Below, one piece after another: positions 1 to 10,020 of a stretch of 64,000 nt of DNA. A program made the translations under genes and the position numbers. Within the stretch, counting starts at the first letter, position 1. Every line of letters begins with the position of its first letter. The stretch comes from Scenedesmus sp. ARA3 (Eukaryota; Chlorophyta; Chlorophyceae; Sphaeropleales; Scenedesmaceae), in assembly GCA_004335835.1 (NCBI GenBank), contig RWJK01001936.1:1-64000 (forward strand), in the 5' to 3' direction. The notes under the pieces were generated by a model. It saw nothing but the letters and a program-made list of their open reading frames with translations, did no database searches and was not told the DNA's origin.

Positions 1-775
1 AGCGAGAAAGCAGCTGCTGCAGAACAAACTCCCTCGGAGCCCTGGAACACATCAGACAGGGAACAGGCAGGCTGCATTGGTCATACAATCAGAAAGCAAG
101 GCAATACAAGCAATCTGCTGAATCTATCAGCTCCCTCGGAACGCAACAACTCTGTCAAGGCCGCTGGATCGTACAACAGTACACAGTGGGTGTACAGTGG
201 ACAGTGGCACAAGATGGCACGCAGCTGCTGCGCAGGCGCAAGGTCAGCTTTTGTGCATACAAGACAGGTCTGGAACTCAAGTCTGTCTGCAGGGTGATAC
301 CGTACAGAGCGGACAGCTATAGCAAGGTAAACAAGCACAAAGAACATAGGACACAGCATACTCCAGAGAGCATGAACAAACTGCACAACTGCTGGGGTGA
401 GTTGGCAGATGGCTGAGAGATACTTTAGGCATGCATGACAAGAAGAAACAAGGGACGCAGAACTTTTTTTTTGTTTTGTTTTATATATGTAGTCTTGTAA
501 AGGAAGGCTGGAACTGAGAGCAAGGACCGTCAGCGTGTGATATGCAGTGATTGCACACCATCAACATCTACTGGTGCTCCCTCGTGGGGTGCATTCACGC
601 ATGGCTACACGCTTGAGTCGAAGGGGCACAAGTCACAACTCCCTCGCTGCTGCGGTACCGTAAAACCGTCATAAATATGCTGCTGCTGTAGTACAAAGTG
701 CAGGTGGTCAAACACACAGATGTCCTGAGAGCTGCGGAGCGCGTCGCTCTGCTGCAGATGCCGACGTTATCAGGT

Positions 776-1656
776 TCACCAGAAGATGGGCTTCTTGCTG
801 CTGGCCTTGGGTGTGTTGCCTGCGTGGTGTGTGGAGTCGTTGCCGGGGTCGCTGTTGCTGGTGCGGCGCTGCTCTGCACGCATGCGGCCGCGGCAGTCCT
901 GGATCCTGTGCCCTGCTTTGTGGCAGTAGAGGCACTTGAGCGGGGGCTGGCTGCCGCCGTTGTTGAGGCCGTAGTGGTTGTCTGCTGGGCCTGAGGGGCC
1001 GTTGTTGTAGCCGTAGCGGTTGTCTGCCGGGCCAGAGGGGCCGGTGTTGTTGTACCCGTGGCCCGAGGCGCTGCTGCCCGAGGTAAAGTAGGCCTGGGCC
1101 TGTAGCGGCTCGTCTGCGCTGCTCTCTTGAGGGACTGCCACTCCATGAGCTTGGGCAGCATGTCGATAACGCTGGGCAGCACCGCCGCGTTGATGAAGTG
1201 ACTTTTCGGTATGTCGAACATGGGCAGCAGGCCGGTCAGGAAGGTCTTTGCCACCTGTGCGTCTGTGACTGGTGCTCCTGCTGCCGCCAGATCTGCCTGG
1301 GATAGGCCCAGGCGCGCTCCCCAGCCCTCCACCTTCTCGCCGGGCTGCTGCTTAGCGTTGATGAATGCCTTGGTCAGCTGCTGGGTCTGCGCGATGCTGC
1401 TGGACTGGGACAGCGAGTTCAGCTTGTCGTACAGGTCCTTGGCGGTCCTGCAGCTCATGGTCAGCGCCGTGGTTTGGCTGTCCAGGGAGGTCTGGATGAG
1501 GTACAGCAGCTTGCCGGAGTTGGGATCGTCAGCTGTGGTGAGAGCTGTGAGCCATCCCATGGCATCTGCATGGGAGACTACGTGCCTTTTCCACTCTGAG
1601 TGGTGCACCTTGCCAAATTGAACTCGCAGGCCTTTGGTGAGACCGAGCTCGTTCAT
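776..1656 (-). pseudogene. gag: Retrotransposon gag polyprotein, frame-disrupted
   Basis: Nucleocapsid/capsid protein that packages the element RNA. The first frame opens at 1656 and gives about 170 residues of UBN2-like gag: an N-terminal MGWL segment, then a helical region with TAKDLYDKL, and GWGARLGLS. Near 1090-1140 the homologous reading moves by -1 into a second frame that ends at 776. That frame holds Gly/Asn/Tyr-rich repeats (GPSGPADN twice) and a perfect CCHC knuckle, CLYCHKAGHRIQDC, with spacing C-x2-C-x4-H-x4-C. The first frame stays open to 595 but turns into Thr/Ala-rich shadow sequence. The shift could be a disabling indel or programmed -1 frameshifting. A stop follows KKPIFW in the second frame, with no visible protease. 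Confidence 0.65.
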
Positions 1657-2424
1657 TTTTGAACTGGCTGAGCTGCAGCTGGGTGTGCTGCAGTCGGGTA
1701 GCTGGGACTGCAGCGATGGGCTGCAGCGCTGCAGCGGTAGCTGCAGCTGACTAGGGGCTGACTGGAAGCTGGCTGATACGGGTAATTGGTCTGGTAGGCT
1801 CTGTGGTAGTCTGCCCTAACCGTGTGCTTGGGTTCCCGGTGCGGGAGACACGGAGGGCGCCTTGTTGCGGCACCGGGAGAGTCGTAGTCGGTAGGTCTCC
1901 TGCGGGCGCAACGAAGGACGGAGCGGCAGCGGTGCCTGGGCCTTAGTCGAGCTCCTTACATGTAGAAGACTGATGGGCTGTGCTGCTCTGCCTGAAATCG
2001 ATGAGCTGTCGCTGCTCAAGACAGGAGTAATCAGCTGGACGAAGAAGTAGCTACGGAACTTTTGGAAAGCAGCAAGCTGCGGCTGCTTGTACTGTAAAAG
2101 TGGCCAAGGTCAAGAAAGCTGCCGGCTGAAGCGGGCAGCTGGTCCACTAGTAGCTCGAGAGCAGCCTGGTGTGACAAGAGAAAGAGGGCTACTGCTTGAA
2201 TGGCCTGATGCCACGAGACTGATGACTGACTCGCGATACTTAGCGGAGAAAGAAGTCACAGTCGAAGTCCAGCGATGAAGGCTGGATGGCAAAGGTCGGC
2301 CTGGGGTAGACGCGTCCGTCTTGCGAAGGGCTGGGACCTGTGCTGGAGACAGCCAGTGCTGGAACGACGCCTGTAGAGCTAGAGACGAAAGTTTTGATGG
2401 GCTAATAGGAGTCTACTGTGTTGG

Positions 2425-2470
2425 AGCTGGGTGGTTAGCGCGGTGGAAGCGTGAACATGGGCTCATAACC
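2425..2470 (-). other. Primer-binding site with extended tRNA-iMet complementarity
   Basis: Immediately after the LTR the minus strand reads GGTTATGAGCCCATG (2470-2456), the complement of the anticodon region of initiator tRNA-Met. This matches the internal half-tRNA primer used by copia-like elements. On the plus strand the resemblance continues leftwards: AGCGCGGTGGAAGCGTG at 2437-2453 looks like the D-arm region and AGCTGGGTGG at 2425 like the acceptor start. About 46 nt therefore resemble the whole 5' half of the tRNA, with two short insertions. Family comparison is from memory. Confidence 0.6.
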
Positions 2471-2798
2471 TGTTGAAGGTTACGACCTGGTGTGAAGTAG
2501 ACTTAGGTGGGGACGAAGGCTCAGGAGTAGGCACGTTACAGTTTCATACAAGAATCATAGCTTATATACCCAAACAGCCTTCGGCTGAAGCCGGGGATTA
2601 GGCAAGGAAGCTACCATGGGAGGCTTCCCGGCACATTTGTCGGCCGGCACATTATGCAATCCCGGATCCTTAGATCATACCACGGGATGGCATGCACCGA
2701 ATCATGTCGATACAATCGCAACATAGATACAGAATACGCAAGTATGTGCATAGCAATTGAGCATGCAGCTCTCTGGTGGAGTGCTGCAGGAGACAACA
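2471..2798 (-). repeat. 5' long terminal repeat
   Basis: This 328-bp segment begins TGTTG and ends CAACA on either strand, the short inverted termini typical of Ty1/copia LTRs. On the minus strand it runs from TGTTGTCTCC to CCTTCAACA, directly abutting the primer-binding site. An internal TATA box lies two thirds of the way along. The 3' LTR partner lies outside the window, so identity between LTRs and insertion age cannot be judged. Confidence 0.75.
2571..2578 (-). promoter_or_regulatory. TATA box of the LTR promoter
   Basis: Minus-strand TATATAAG inside the LTR, about 100 bp before its 3' end. This is the expected place for the U3 promoter of an LTR retrotransposon. Confidence 0.6.
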
Positions 2799-2905
2799 TA
2801 ATCTGCCAAGTTAGCTCAGAGATCCAGGCCAAACAGACCCTGGATTCATAACAAATATTATATAATATAATATAATATGTGTATCACAAATACTATAATA
2901 TATAT

Positions 2906-3071
2906 GTAGGTTATATGCCTGCAGGTTTCAGTCGACAGGGCGGCAGCGAAATTTATTGTAACGGTCGAGACTCGGCAGAAAGCTGAGCGGAGCAAGGGTT
3001 TCTGCCGAATCGAGACAGTTCAATAAATTGAGCGGAGCCCTCGAGACGGAACCTGCAGGCTTCTAACCTAC
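2906..3071. repeat. Foldback (MITE-like) palindromic element
   Basis: The 166-bp segment starts GTAGGTTATATGCCTGCAGG and ends CCTGCAGGCTTCTAACCTAC, imperfect inverted termini. Pairing continues inward: AATTTATTGTAAC pairs with GTTCAATAAATT, and CTCGGCAGAAA pairs with TTTCTGCCGA. The whole element could fold into one hairpin. It has no ORF. It sits just outside the retrotransposon LTR and just before the minisatellites. Confidence 0.65.
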
Positions 3072-3111
3072 TTATGCCGCGAAAGGAACACGTTCAATTG
3101 CTAATCCCGTG

Positions 3112-3222
3112 GACTTTTGCATATTGCACTGTTGACTTTTGCATAATGCACTGTTCACTTTTGCATAATGCACTGTTGACTTTGCATAATGCACTGTTGA
3201 CTTTGTATAATGCACTGTTGAC
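3112..3222. repeat. 22-bp tandem repeat, about five copies
   Basis: Units of the form GACTTTTGCATAATGCACTGTT are repeated head to tail, with 1-bp length changes in the T run. No coding potential is seen. Confidence 0.8.
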
Positions 3223-3240
3223 CAAGATACATCTAAAGGT

Positions 3241-3690
3241 AGGAACACCAGACCCACCGGACACACCGGATGCACCGGATTCACCAGACAAACTAAGTTA
3301 AACGGACTCACCGGACACACCGGATTCATCAGACAAACCAAGTTAGCCGGACACACCGGATTCACCGGATTCACCAGACAAGCCCAGGTAGCCGGACCCA
3401 CCAGACACACCGGTTTCACCGATTCACCAGACAAACCAAGTTAGCCGGACACACCAACATGGTTTGTCTGGGGAATCCGGTGAATCCGGTCCTGTCCGGT
3501 TAACTTGGTTTGTCTGGTGAATTCGGTGAATCTGGTCTGTCCGGCTAACTTGGTTTGTCTGGTGAATCCGGTGAATCCGGTCTGTCCGGCGAACTTGGTT
3601 TGTCTGGTGAATCCGGTGTGTCCGGTGGGTCCGGCTACCTGGGTTTGTCTGGTGAATCCGGTGAATCCGGTCTGTCTGGTATGTCTGTGG
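3241..3690. repeat. Inverted minisatellite (CCGGATTCACCAGA family)
   Basis: 3241-3455 is built of CCGGACACA, CCGGATTCA and CCAGACAAA blocks, with AAGTTAG spacers. From about 3462 the same blocks appear as reverse complement (TGGTTTGTCTGG, TGAATCCGG) to about 3690. The two halves form a long imperfect palindrome centred near 3458. The ORFs that cross it, collagen-like Ser-Gly-Glu or Thr-Arg strings, are artefacts of the repeat. A degenerate relative lies at 41925-42115. Confidence 0.8.
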
Positions 3691-4128
3691 TAACACTGCT
3701 ACCATTACATCTGGTTTTTTCCTTACCTAGTTCTCTACATCCTAGGAAATCAACAATGCATTACTATGTTTTTAATGTTGTGGGGAAACACTCTTGAGTG
3801 GTATAATACTGTATTATTGCTAGGTCAAGCTCGTGATGCAGGTGCGCGTGATGCGCTTCAACACCCAGGATAACGCTGCATGCCCAACATGCCACACGCA
3901 ACACGCAGCAGCCAACACCAACATCACCTGATTCTGATGTCAGCCAAGAGCCGTTGGTGGTTTGCCTACCTCACTAAAATGTGGCCAGTGGCCAGTGTGC
4001 TGTTTAGCATGTCGTTCAGCATAATCTTATCGGGTTTGCTGCGCAACACTCCCCTGCCTGCAATCGGCTGCCATTCACCCATTCGTTCCTGGCGCTGCTA
4101 CTGTACCTGGCACGTATCCCTGCCGCAG

Positions 4129-7100
4129 TTCAACCACCCAAACGTCGTGCGAGCTTTCCGCTGCATCACCTACAAGCAATCACGCATGCAGCACATCCCT
4201 GGCAGTGCACCCAGTAGCGGCGGCCACCACGCAGCAGCAGCAGCAGCAGCCGGCATGCCAGCCCTGCTGACTCAGCCAATCACAGCCTCTCAGCTGCTCG
4301 GCTCCGCCGCTGGCACCCGCAGCAGCACCAGCAGCTGCAGCAAATCTCAGGGCACCAGCCAGCCACTGCCAGCTGCACTGCTGCAGCAGCACCACCAGCG
4401 GCAGCAGCAGCAGCACAATCAGGCTGCAGGGTGCGTCGCGCCGCAGGCAGCTGCAGCAGCATGCAGCAGCAGCATCTTCTACACGCCCTCGGGGAAGCCA
4501 CCCGAGGTAGCTGCTGCATTTGGCGCTACAATGGGCCGCTCTCCGCTGATGCCAATCCTACACGGCAGCAGCAACAGCGGCAGCGATCAGCAGCAGCAGC
4601 AGCAGCAGCAGCAGCACTCAGGCTCGATGGGAAGCAGCGTGCAGCTGCACAACTCGGCGGCACACAATGCCCTGGGGCTCGGCGGTTCAGCGGGCAGGGG
4701 TTCAGCAGGCCAGGGTTCAGGCGCAGGGCTTATGGTGTTTGGCTCGCTGGATCAAAGGGGCTCGAAGGAGGGTGGCCCGCAGCAGCAGCAGCAGCAGCAG
4801 CAGGATGGTGCTAATGCAGTGGGCAATGAGGTCAATCAGGGCAGCACTGGATCCCTGGAGGGCTGCATGACGTCACTGCTGCTGGAGGAATCTGAGCGAG
4901 CAGAAACCTGGTGAGGCCTGAGGGTTCAGGTTTTGTTTTGCACTGTGTTGATGTGCTTCAGATCGTCATGCCATGCTAAGCTGCCTGTATGTGTACAAGC
5001 AGGGTCCTTTGATTGCACTTCAGATTGCCATGCCCAGCTGTGTGTGTGCGTAGTGGAAGGTCCTCTGATCGCATTGAGCTGCTGCAGCTGCGCACAGCAG
5101 AGGTGCTGAGTCATTGTGCCGCTGCAGCAAGTGCAAAGCACCACAGCGTCATGTGTTGTGCTCAACTTGTTTCGGCTGTGGCTGACCTTGCCTGTGTGCT
5201 GCTGCTGCTGCCTTGCCCACTGCTGCAGGCTGATCACCGAGTACTGGTGAGTGGCTCGAGCTTGCGGCACAGCTCTCACGATTGACTCGTAGCAGGCAGC
5301 AGCAGCAGCAGCACAACAGCAGCACGCTGCAGCCACAGCATGCATGGGCTCCACAGCATCTGCATCTGCTCGTCATGCGTGCAGCATGTCCTATCCCCTC
5401 CTGCCTGAATACTCATTTTGCACAAAGTTCATGTCGTTCATATTCATAGACAAACATAACGCATATCAAACTCCTACTGCAGCAACTGCAGCGCGCTAGG
5501 CAGCCGTCCACCTTCTTGATGCCATTAACCGTGTCTTACCTTACCTTTTTCTCCTCATTTTCCTCATTTTCCCCTCCTGCTGCAGTGACTGCGGCACGCT
5601 GGGCAACCTGGTGGCCAAGCTGCCAGCGCCGTGCCCACAGGACGACGAGCGGATGCTCAAGGTGCTGCTGCTGCTGCGTGACGTGGCGGAGGGGCTCAAG
5701 GCGCTGCACGAGGCCGGCGTAGTGCACGGCGACCTGGTGAGAATTATTTTGTGTTATGTTATGTGATCATATGTTATTTCCATGGAGTAGTAGCACGTCG
5801 GCCAGTGCAGTGGTGGCGGGGCTGTGCGCGCTGCACAAGGCCGGCGTGGTGCACGGCGGCGTGGTGCACGGCGATGTGGTGGGCATGACTGTTATTGTTA
5901 TGCTACGTTATGTTGTGTTATGTTATGTTATGTTACTTCCAAGGAGTAATAGCGTGTGGGCCAGTGCAGTGGCGGAGGGGCTCAAAGCGCTGCACAAGGC
6001 CGGCGTGGTGCACGGCGACGTGGTGGGGATGTTTGATTACATACTTTTGATTTCAAATGTGTTCCTAACGGACAGGGACAGGTAGTCCAATTATGTCAGC
6101 TGTTGTCGCAAGCGCTGTGTCGCATGGTAATTTTCCCTATTATGCCCCTTACAGGCGTGCTGCTGCTGCTGCTGCTGCTGCCGCTGTGCAGAATGGCCGC
6201 AACGTGTTAGTCAGCGCAAGTGCCATGAGCCCTCTGGGAGTGGTGGCCAAGGTGGCAGACCTAGGTGAGTGCTGTTTGAATGCAGCTGCTGGCGCCTGGG
6301 TGTCATGTTTTGACCACCACAGTTACAACAGATTGCTGTTTGAAACCATATCATTGCTGCAAGCATTATGAGACTGCTGCAAGGTGTTGTGTACCCTTGC
6401 CGACAAGCTCTTCAGTTGGCAAAGCATGATCCTGTCAAAATCAAACGCTGCTGCTGCTGCTGCTGCTATCATCCCTGGTGTTGTCGGTGGTCCGCAGGCC
6501 TGTCTCGCACCATCAAGCAGCACGAGACGCACAGGACCACCAACACCTGCGGCACCCTCAGCCACACGGCACCAGGTGAGGCCGCGGACACCGTGCCAGG
6601 CCGTCGCTTGCCTGCTGCCCTGCAGTGTGTATGCAGCATTCGTGTAATACTTTGCGTGCATCACGGTTCAAGCCAACAGGTTCCCTAGCATACCTTCCTG
6701 CACCCAAGACACAGCGATGCATGATGGCTGATCACTCTCCGTAGCTTGTCCTGCAGGACAAGGTGCTTAGAGGTCCTGCAGTGCAGTGCTCAGCAGCTAT
6801 CATGCGTGTGCTGCTGCTGCTGCTGCCGTTGTGTAACGCGTGTGCACCTGTCTCTGCTTGCTGCAGAGCTGCTGCGCTACGGGCGCATGGGCATGCCTGC
6901 TGACGTGTACGCCTTTGGCATCACCATGTGGGAGCTGTACACGGGCCAGGTAGGAGACTGAAATGGGTTTAAATTAATTTACACAACCAAAGGAGACGTT
7001 CCAGGAAACGCTTGCGTTTCGCATCATCATGCGGAGCAGCAGCAGCAGCACTGCGCTGAGGATAGACAGATCAAGCGGCAGCGCATTCTGTTGAGATGAT

Positions 7101-8632
7101 GTGTCAGGGCACTCAACCTGGCATGTGCTTCCAATCCGCATCAGCTCCCAAATTGTCAATTTTTTTGCCTTGTCAGCATATGCATTGCTCGTCATGACAA
7201 TGCCACACCGTTGTGCCGACGCAACGGTTTGAGTGTGCTGCTGCAGGCTGCGTTCCGCTCGCTGCATTACGGGCAATTCCTGGACCTGGTGTACAAGCAC
7301 CAGCAGCGGCCCATCATTCCAGCCCACATGCCGGAAGATTACGCGCTGCTGGTTGAGGTGAGGTTATGACATTGTTATAACAGGTTATGTGAGCAAAATG
7401 ACATATTCCCGTACAACAACGGCTTCCTGGTGACTGTGCGGGCAGCTGCGCACAGCAACTCTTTGAAACAGCATTGGATTCTGTGCTATCGATGCGCATG
7501 TGCGTCGCCATTGATGCCAACGTGTCCATGTTGTCAGATCAGACAAGCAAAAGCAGCAACACTGCATCCGTTATAAGCATCACCTGACGACACACCTTGC
7601 CGCTGCTGGTGCTGCTGCTCCTCGCAGCATTGCTGGGGAGCAGATCCTGCGCTGCGCCCAACAATCGCCACAGTGCTGGACACCATTGTGTGGATGGTCG
7701 ACGCCAGGCAACTGCGACTCAGCGAAGCAGCAGCAGCAGACCAGCAGCAGCTCGAAACCAACCACCACCAACAGGCATCCTCAGCAATGCCACAAAGCCA
7801 GAGCGCCCCGCTGCCGCACGCAGCAGCAGCAGCAGGCGCATGTGTGGGAGGCGGCTGCAGCGGAAACCCCGCAGGGCAGTTGGTGGGGTTCGAACCCGCG
7901 ACCCCTGGCGTGCGAGGCAGCGGCACTATGCGTACAGCGTCACTTGTGTCTGCCAGCAGCGTCAGCGGCCCACTCCCGCCCAGGCCAGTGCTGCTTGACA
8001 CTCCTGTTCCAGCTCGCGGGCAGCGGCTGAGAAGGGCGGCTGCGCAGGATGCAGCAGCAGCAGCAGGATGCGGACATCAGGATGCAGGTTGCACCCCAGA
8101 TGCCGCTGCCAAGGACTCAACGGAGGATGCAGGGTTGTACGGCGCGGCAGATGCAGCCAACAACCCAAGCGATGACAGCAGCAGCAGCAGCGGCGAGCAT
8201 GACGGCTACTTGACACAGGAGCAGGTGGCAGCGTCTTTGGGCTTGGAGCGGCGAGGCGCAGCAGCAGCAGCAGCAGCAGTTCCGCCGGCAGCGCCACGGC
8301 CAGCAGCAGCAGCAGCAGGCGCCACACCGCCGGCAGCGCCAAGGCCAGCAGCAGCACCAGTAGCAACAACGTGGGGCGGCCCGGTGCAGCGGCTAGCGCC
8401 GCTGAATGCTGCAGCGGGCGGAGCTTGGAAGGAGTTGGATACGGCAACAGGCATGCTGCAGCAGCGCCGGGCAGATGTGCGGCCGTCTCAAGATTCTTCT
8501 GTTGATGTGAGGGCAATGCGCGGAGGGCTTTCGGAGCCGCTGCCACTTGTGTCTGATGGCTGCAATGTTTCATCGAGCATGGAGGCAGTGCCAGACAGCT
8601 CGACTGAACGGGTGGGCGAGTGGATTGTCTGA
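4129..8632 (+). CDS. Ser/Thr protein kinase, TKL-like (5' end unresolved)
   Basis: Seven phase-consistent exons: 4129-4910, 5586-5736, 6192-6264, 6498-6575, 6867-6949, 7247-7357, 7628-8632. Kinase motifs in order: NHPNVVRAFRC (helix C end), CDCGTLGNLV (hinge), GVVHGDLNGRNVLV (catalytic loop, Asp and Asn present, HRD changed to HGD), VADLGLSR (DFG as DLG), CGTLSHTAPELL (APE), PADVYAFGITMWEL (subdomain IX) and CWGADPALRPT (subdomain XI). About 200 Gln/Ser/Ala-rich residues interrupt the fold between helix C and the hinge. The Gly-rich loop and the VAIK lysine are not in these exons. A tiny exon at 3824-3841 (VKLVMQ) could carry the lysine, but the region before it is minisatellite, so the gene may be 5'-truncated. 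The tail after residue 40 of the last exon is low complexity. Substrate unknown. Confidence 0.8.
5750..6030 (+). repeat. Two intronic copies of the catalytic-loop exon end
   Basis: After the true exon end at 5736, the intron holds two diverged copies of its last 55-80 bases (about 5800-5879 and 5964-6020). Both would encode ALHKAGVVHGDV and both end at a GTGGG donor-like site. Each is preceded by a TTATG-rich stretch that is repeated too, so the duplicated unit includes intron sequence. One copy has an internal GGVVHG duplication. Confidence 0.75.
7875..7920 (-). repeat. tRNA-derived SINE-like fragment in the kinase last exon
   Basis: On the minus strand the segment reads like a tRNA 3' half, with a CTCGCAC loop-like element and a perfect B box, GGGTTCGAACCCC. 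The 5' half of a cloverleaf is not present, so this is not a tRNA gene. It lies inside the reading frame of the kinase C-terminal tail, where it would encode VGFEPATPGVRG. Confidence 0.4.
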
Positions 8633-9801
8633 GGGTGCTTAGAAGCATGGCACGGCCTGTTACTTGGACCGTGTGTGTATGTGTGCGGTGTATGTAGGCC
8701 TTTGTGTTGGTGTTGCTGCACGCACGCAATGACATGGTGTTGGGGTTGCTGGAAGGGGCGGTCTCTTATAGCTGGGGGACAGTAGGCTGATAACTGGTGC
8801 TGTTGTTGTGATTGATGCGCCCTGTGCGGTTGCTTCCCTCTGCTGTTTGCGTGGGTTTGTGCGCGGGTTTGGCTGCCTACTTCTGTCACAGTATCAAGAG
8901 AGCAAACAGGAGTGCGCCTCCTTGCATAGATGCAATGTTACAATGTTCACATACTCCATACAACCAAGGATTGAGAACACCAATCTGCAGCCGACAAGAG
9001 GCTCGTATGGGGAGCCTTTCAATGGCACTTTCATCCACACCGCAATGGGAAGGGGTGGCTCAACAGCTCACACAACAGTGGGCTGCCAGAAACTTGTGTG
9101 TTGTTTGGCGACTGCTCCAGGCATGTGCTTGCGGCATTGTTGACCTTTGTGCAGGGCTGTGTTGTTGTGGTTTCGTTTGTTGGATGCGTGTGTTTGTGTG
9201 AAGCAGCCATGTGGTGTGCTGTGTGTGTCTGCAACCTCAGTTGTGGTGCGTTCTCCTCGTTTGTTTTGAGCATGTTGTGGTGCATGTTAGCTGTGTGTTG
9301 TGAGTTGTTCTGGTAGCCTTGGTGCAGCCTGCTGCTGCTGTAGCTGCTGCTGGAACTTGGCAATTTTAGAGTTGTTTGCTGCTTTTGGTCTCCGGGTGGT
9401 GAACAGAGGGCTTGCGCAGACTGCTTCTGAGACATCAGGAGCAGGAACCTCACCTATCAGCACGAACGTTTATGCTGATTATGCATACATGCTGGTGAAG
9501 GCACACTGCCAGGGCGGGATCGCGTGAACACTGCGCTTCCCTGCTGCATGTGGGTTTTTTTTTTTTGAAGTCAAGGGACAGGAGCTGTGCATGAGCAAGA
9601 GCAGCTGTTGGTCTGCATCTTGAGCATATGCGTGTTGCGCACAACTCCATGCATGCAGCGTGTGCCGCCCCTGTTTGGTGACGTTCACACACGCAACCCA
9701 ATAAAAACATATTGCAGACTGAACTGCAACGGCACACAATTATAGCATCTTGCCTCAGGCTTGCTTGGTGGTGCTGCGTGGTGTGAGGCAACTGTTTGAG
9801 A
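8633..9801. other. No gene recognised
   Basis: Probable kinase 3' UTR and intergenic DNA. Short ORFs on both strands are Cys/Val/His-rich and overlap one another. A T11-12 run lies near 9555. I see no motif worth naming. Confidence 0.5.
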
Positions 9802-10020
9802 GGCATGTGCATGTGAAGGAATGGCTGGACGGCATTTGCATGTGAAGGAATGGCTGGACGGCATGTGCATGTGAAGGAATGGCTGGACGGCATGTGCATG
9901 TGAAGGAATGGCTGGACGGCATGTGCATGTGAAGGAATGGCTGGACGGCATGTGCATGTGAAGGAATGGCTGGACGGCATGTGCATGTAAAGGGATGGCT
10001 GGACGGCATGTGCATGTGAG
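9802..10020. repeat. 29-bp minisatellite, about 7.5 copies
   Basis: The unit GGCATGTGCATGTGAAGG plus AATGGCTGGAC is repeated head to tail, with only a few substitutions (one TTTGCATG copy; the last two are GTAAAGGG and GTGAGGGG). The near identity suggests recent expansion. The minus-strand ORFs reading HMHMPSSHSFTC are repeat artefacts. Confidence 0.9.

Larger units (their letters stand above)
1..2798 (-). mobile_element. Ty1/copia-type LTR retrotransposon, 5' part
   Basis: Reading on the minus strand, a 5' LTR (2471-2798) is followed with no gap by a primer-binding site, an untranslated leader of about 0.8 kb (2424 down to 1657) and a gag gene ending in a zinc knuckle. The rest of the element (protease, integrase, reverse transcriptase, 3' LTR) would lie beyond the left edge. 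I could not recognise protease or integrase motifs in 1-775, so the internal region may be degenerate or non-autonomous. Assignment to Ty1/copia rests on the LTR ends, the internal initiator-Met tRNA primer site and the UBN2-like gag with one CCHC knuckle. No target-site duplication can be checked. Confidence 0.75.

Noticed and set aside
2425..2470. A tRNA-Met gene on the plus strand
   Set aside because: Only the 5' half is present, with insertions in the anticodon stem, no T-arm, and it abuts a TG...CA LTR exactly where a copia primer site belongs.
3424..3705. Collagen-like or Thr/Arg repeat protein
   Set aside because: Open frames on both strands arise from the 9-bp minisatellite; no start context or splice pattern.
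7962..8735. 257-codon minus-strand ORF
   Set aside because: Leu-rich antisense shadow of the CAG-rich kinase last exon.
9802..10020. CRISPR array
   Set aside because: The 29-bp units abut directly with no unique spacers, and the context is eukaryotic.
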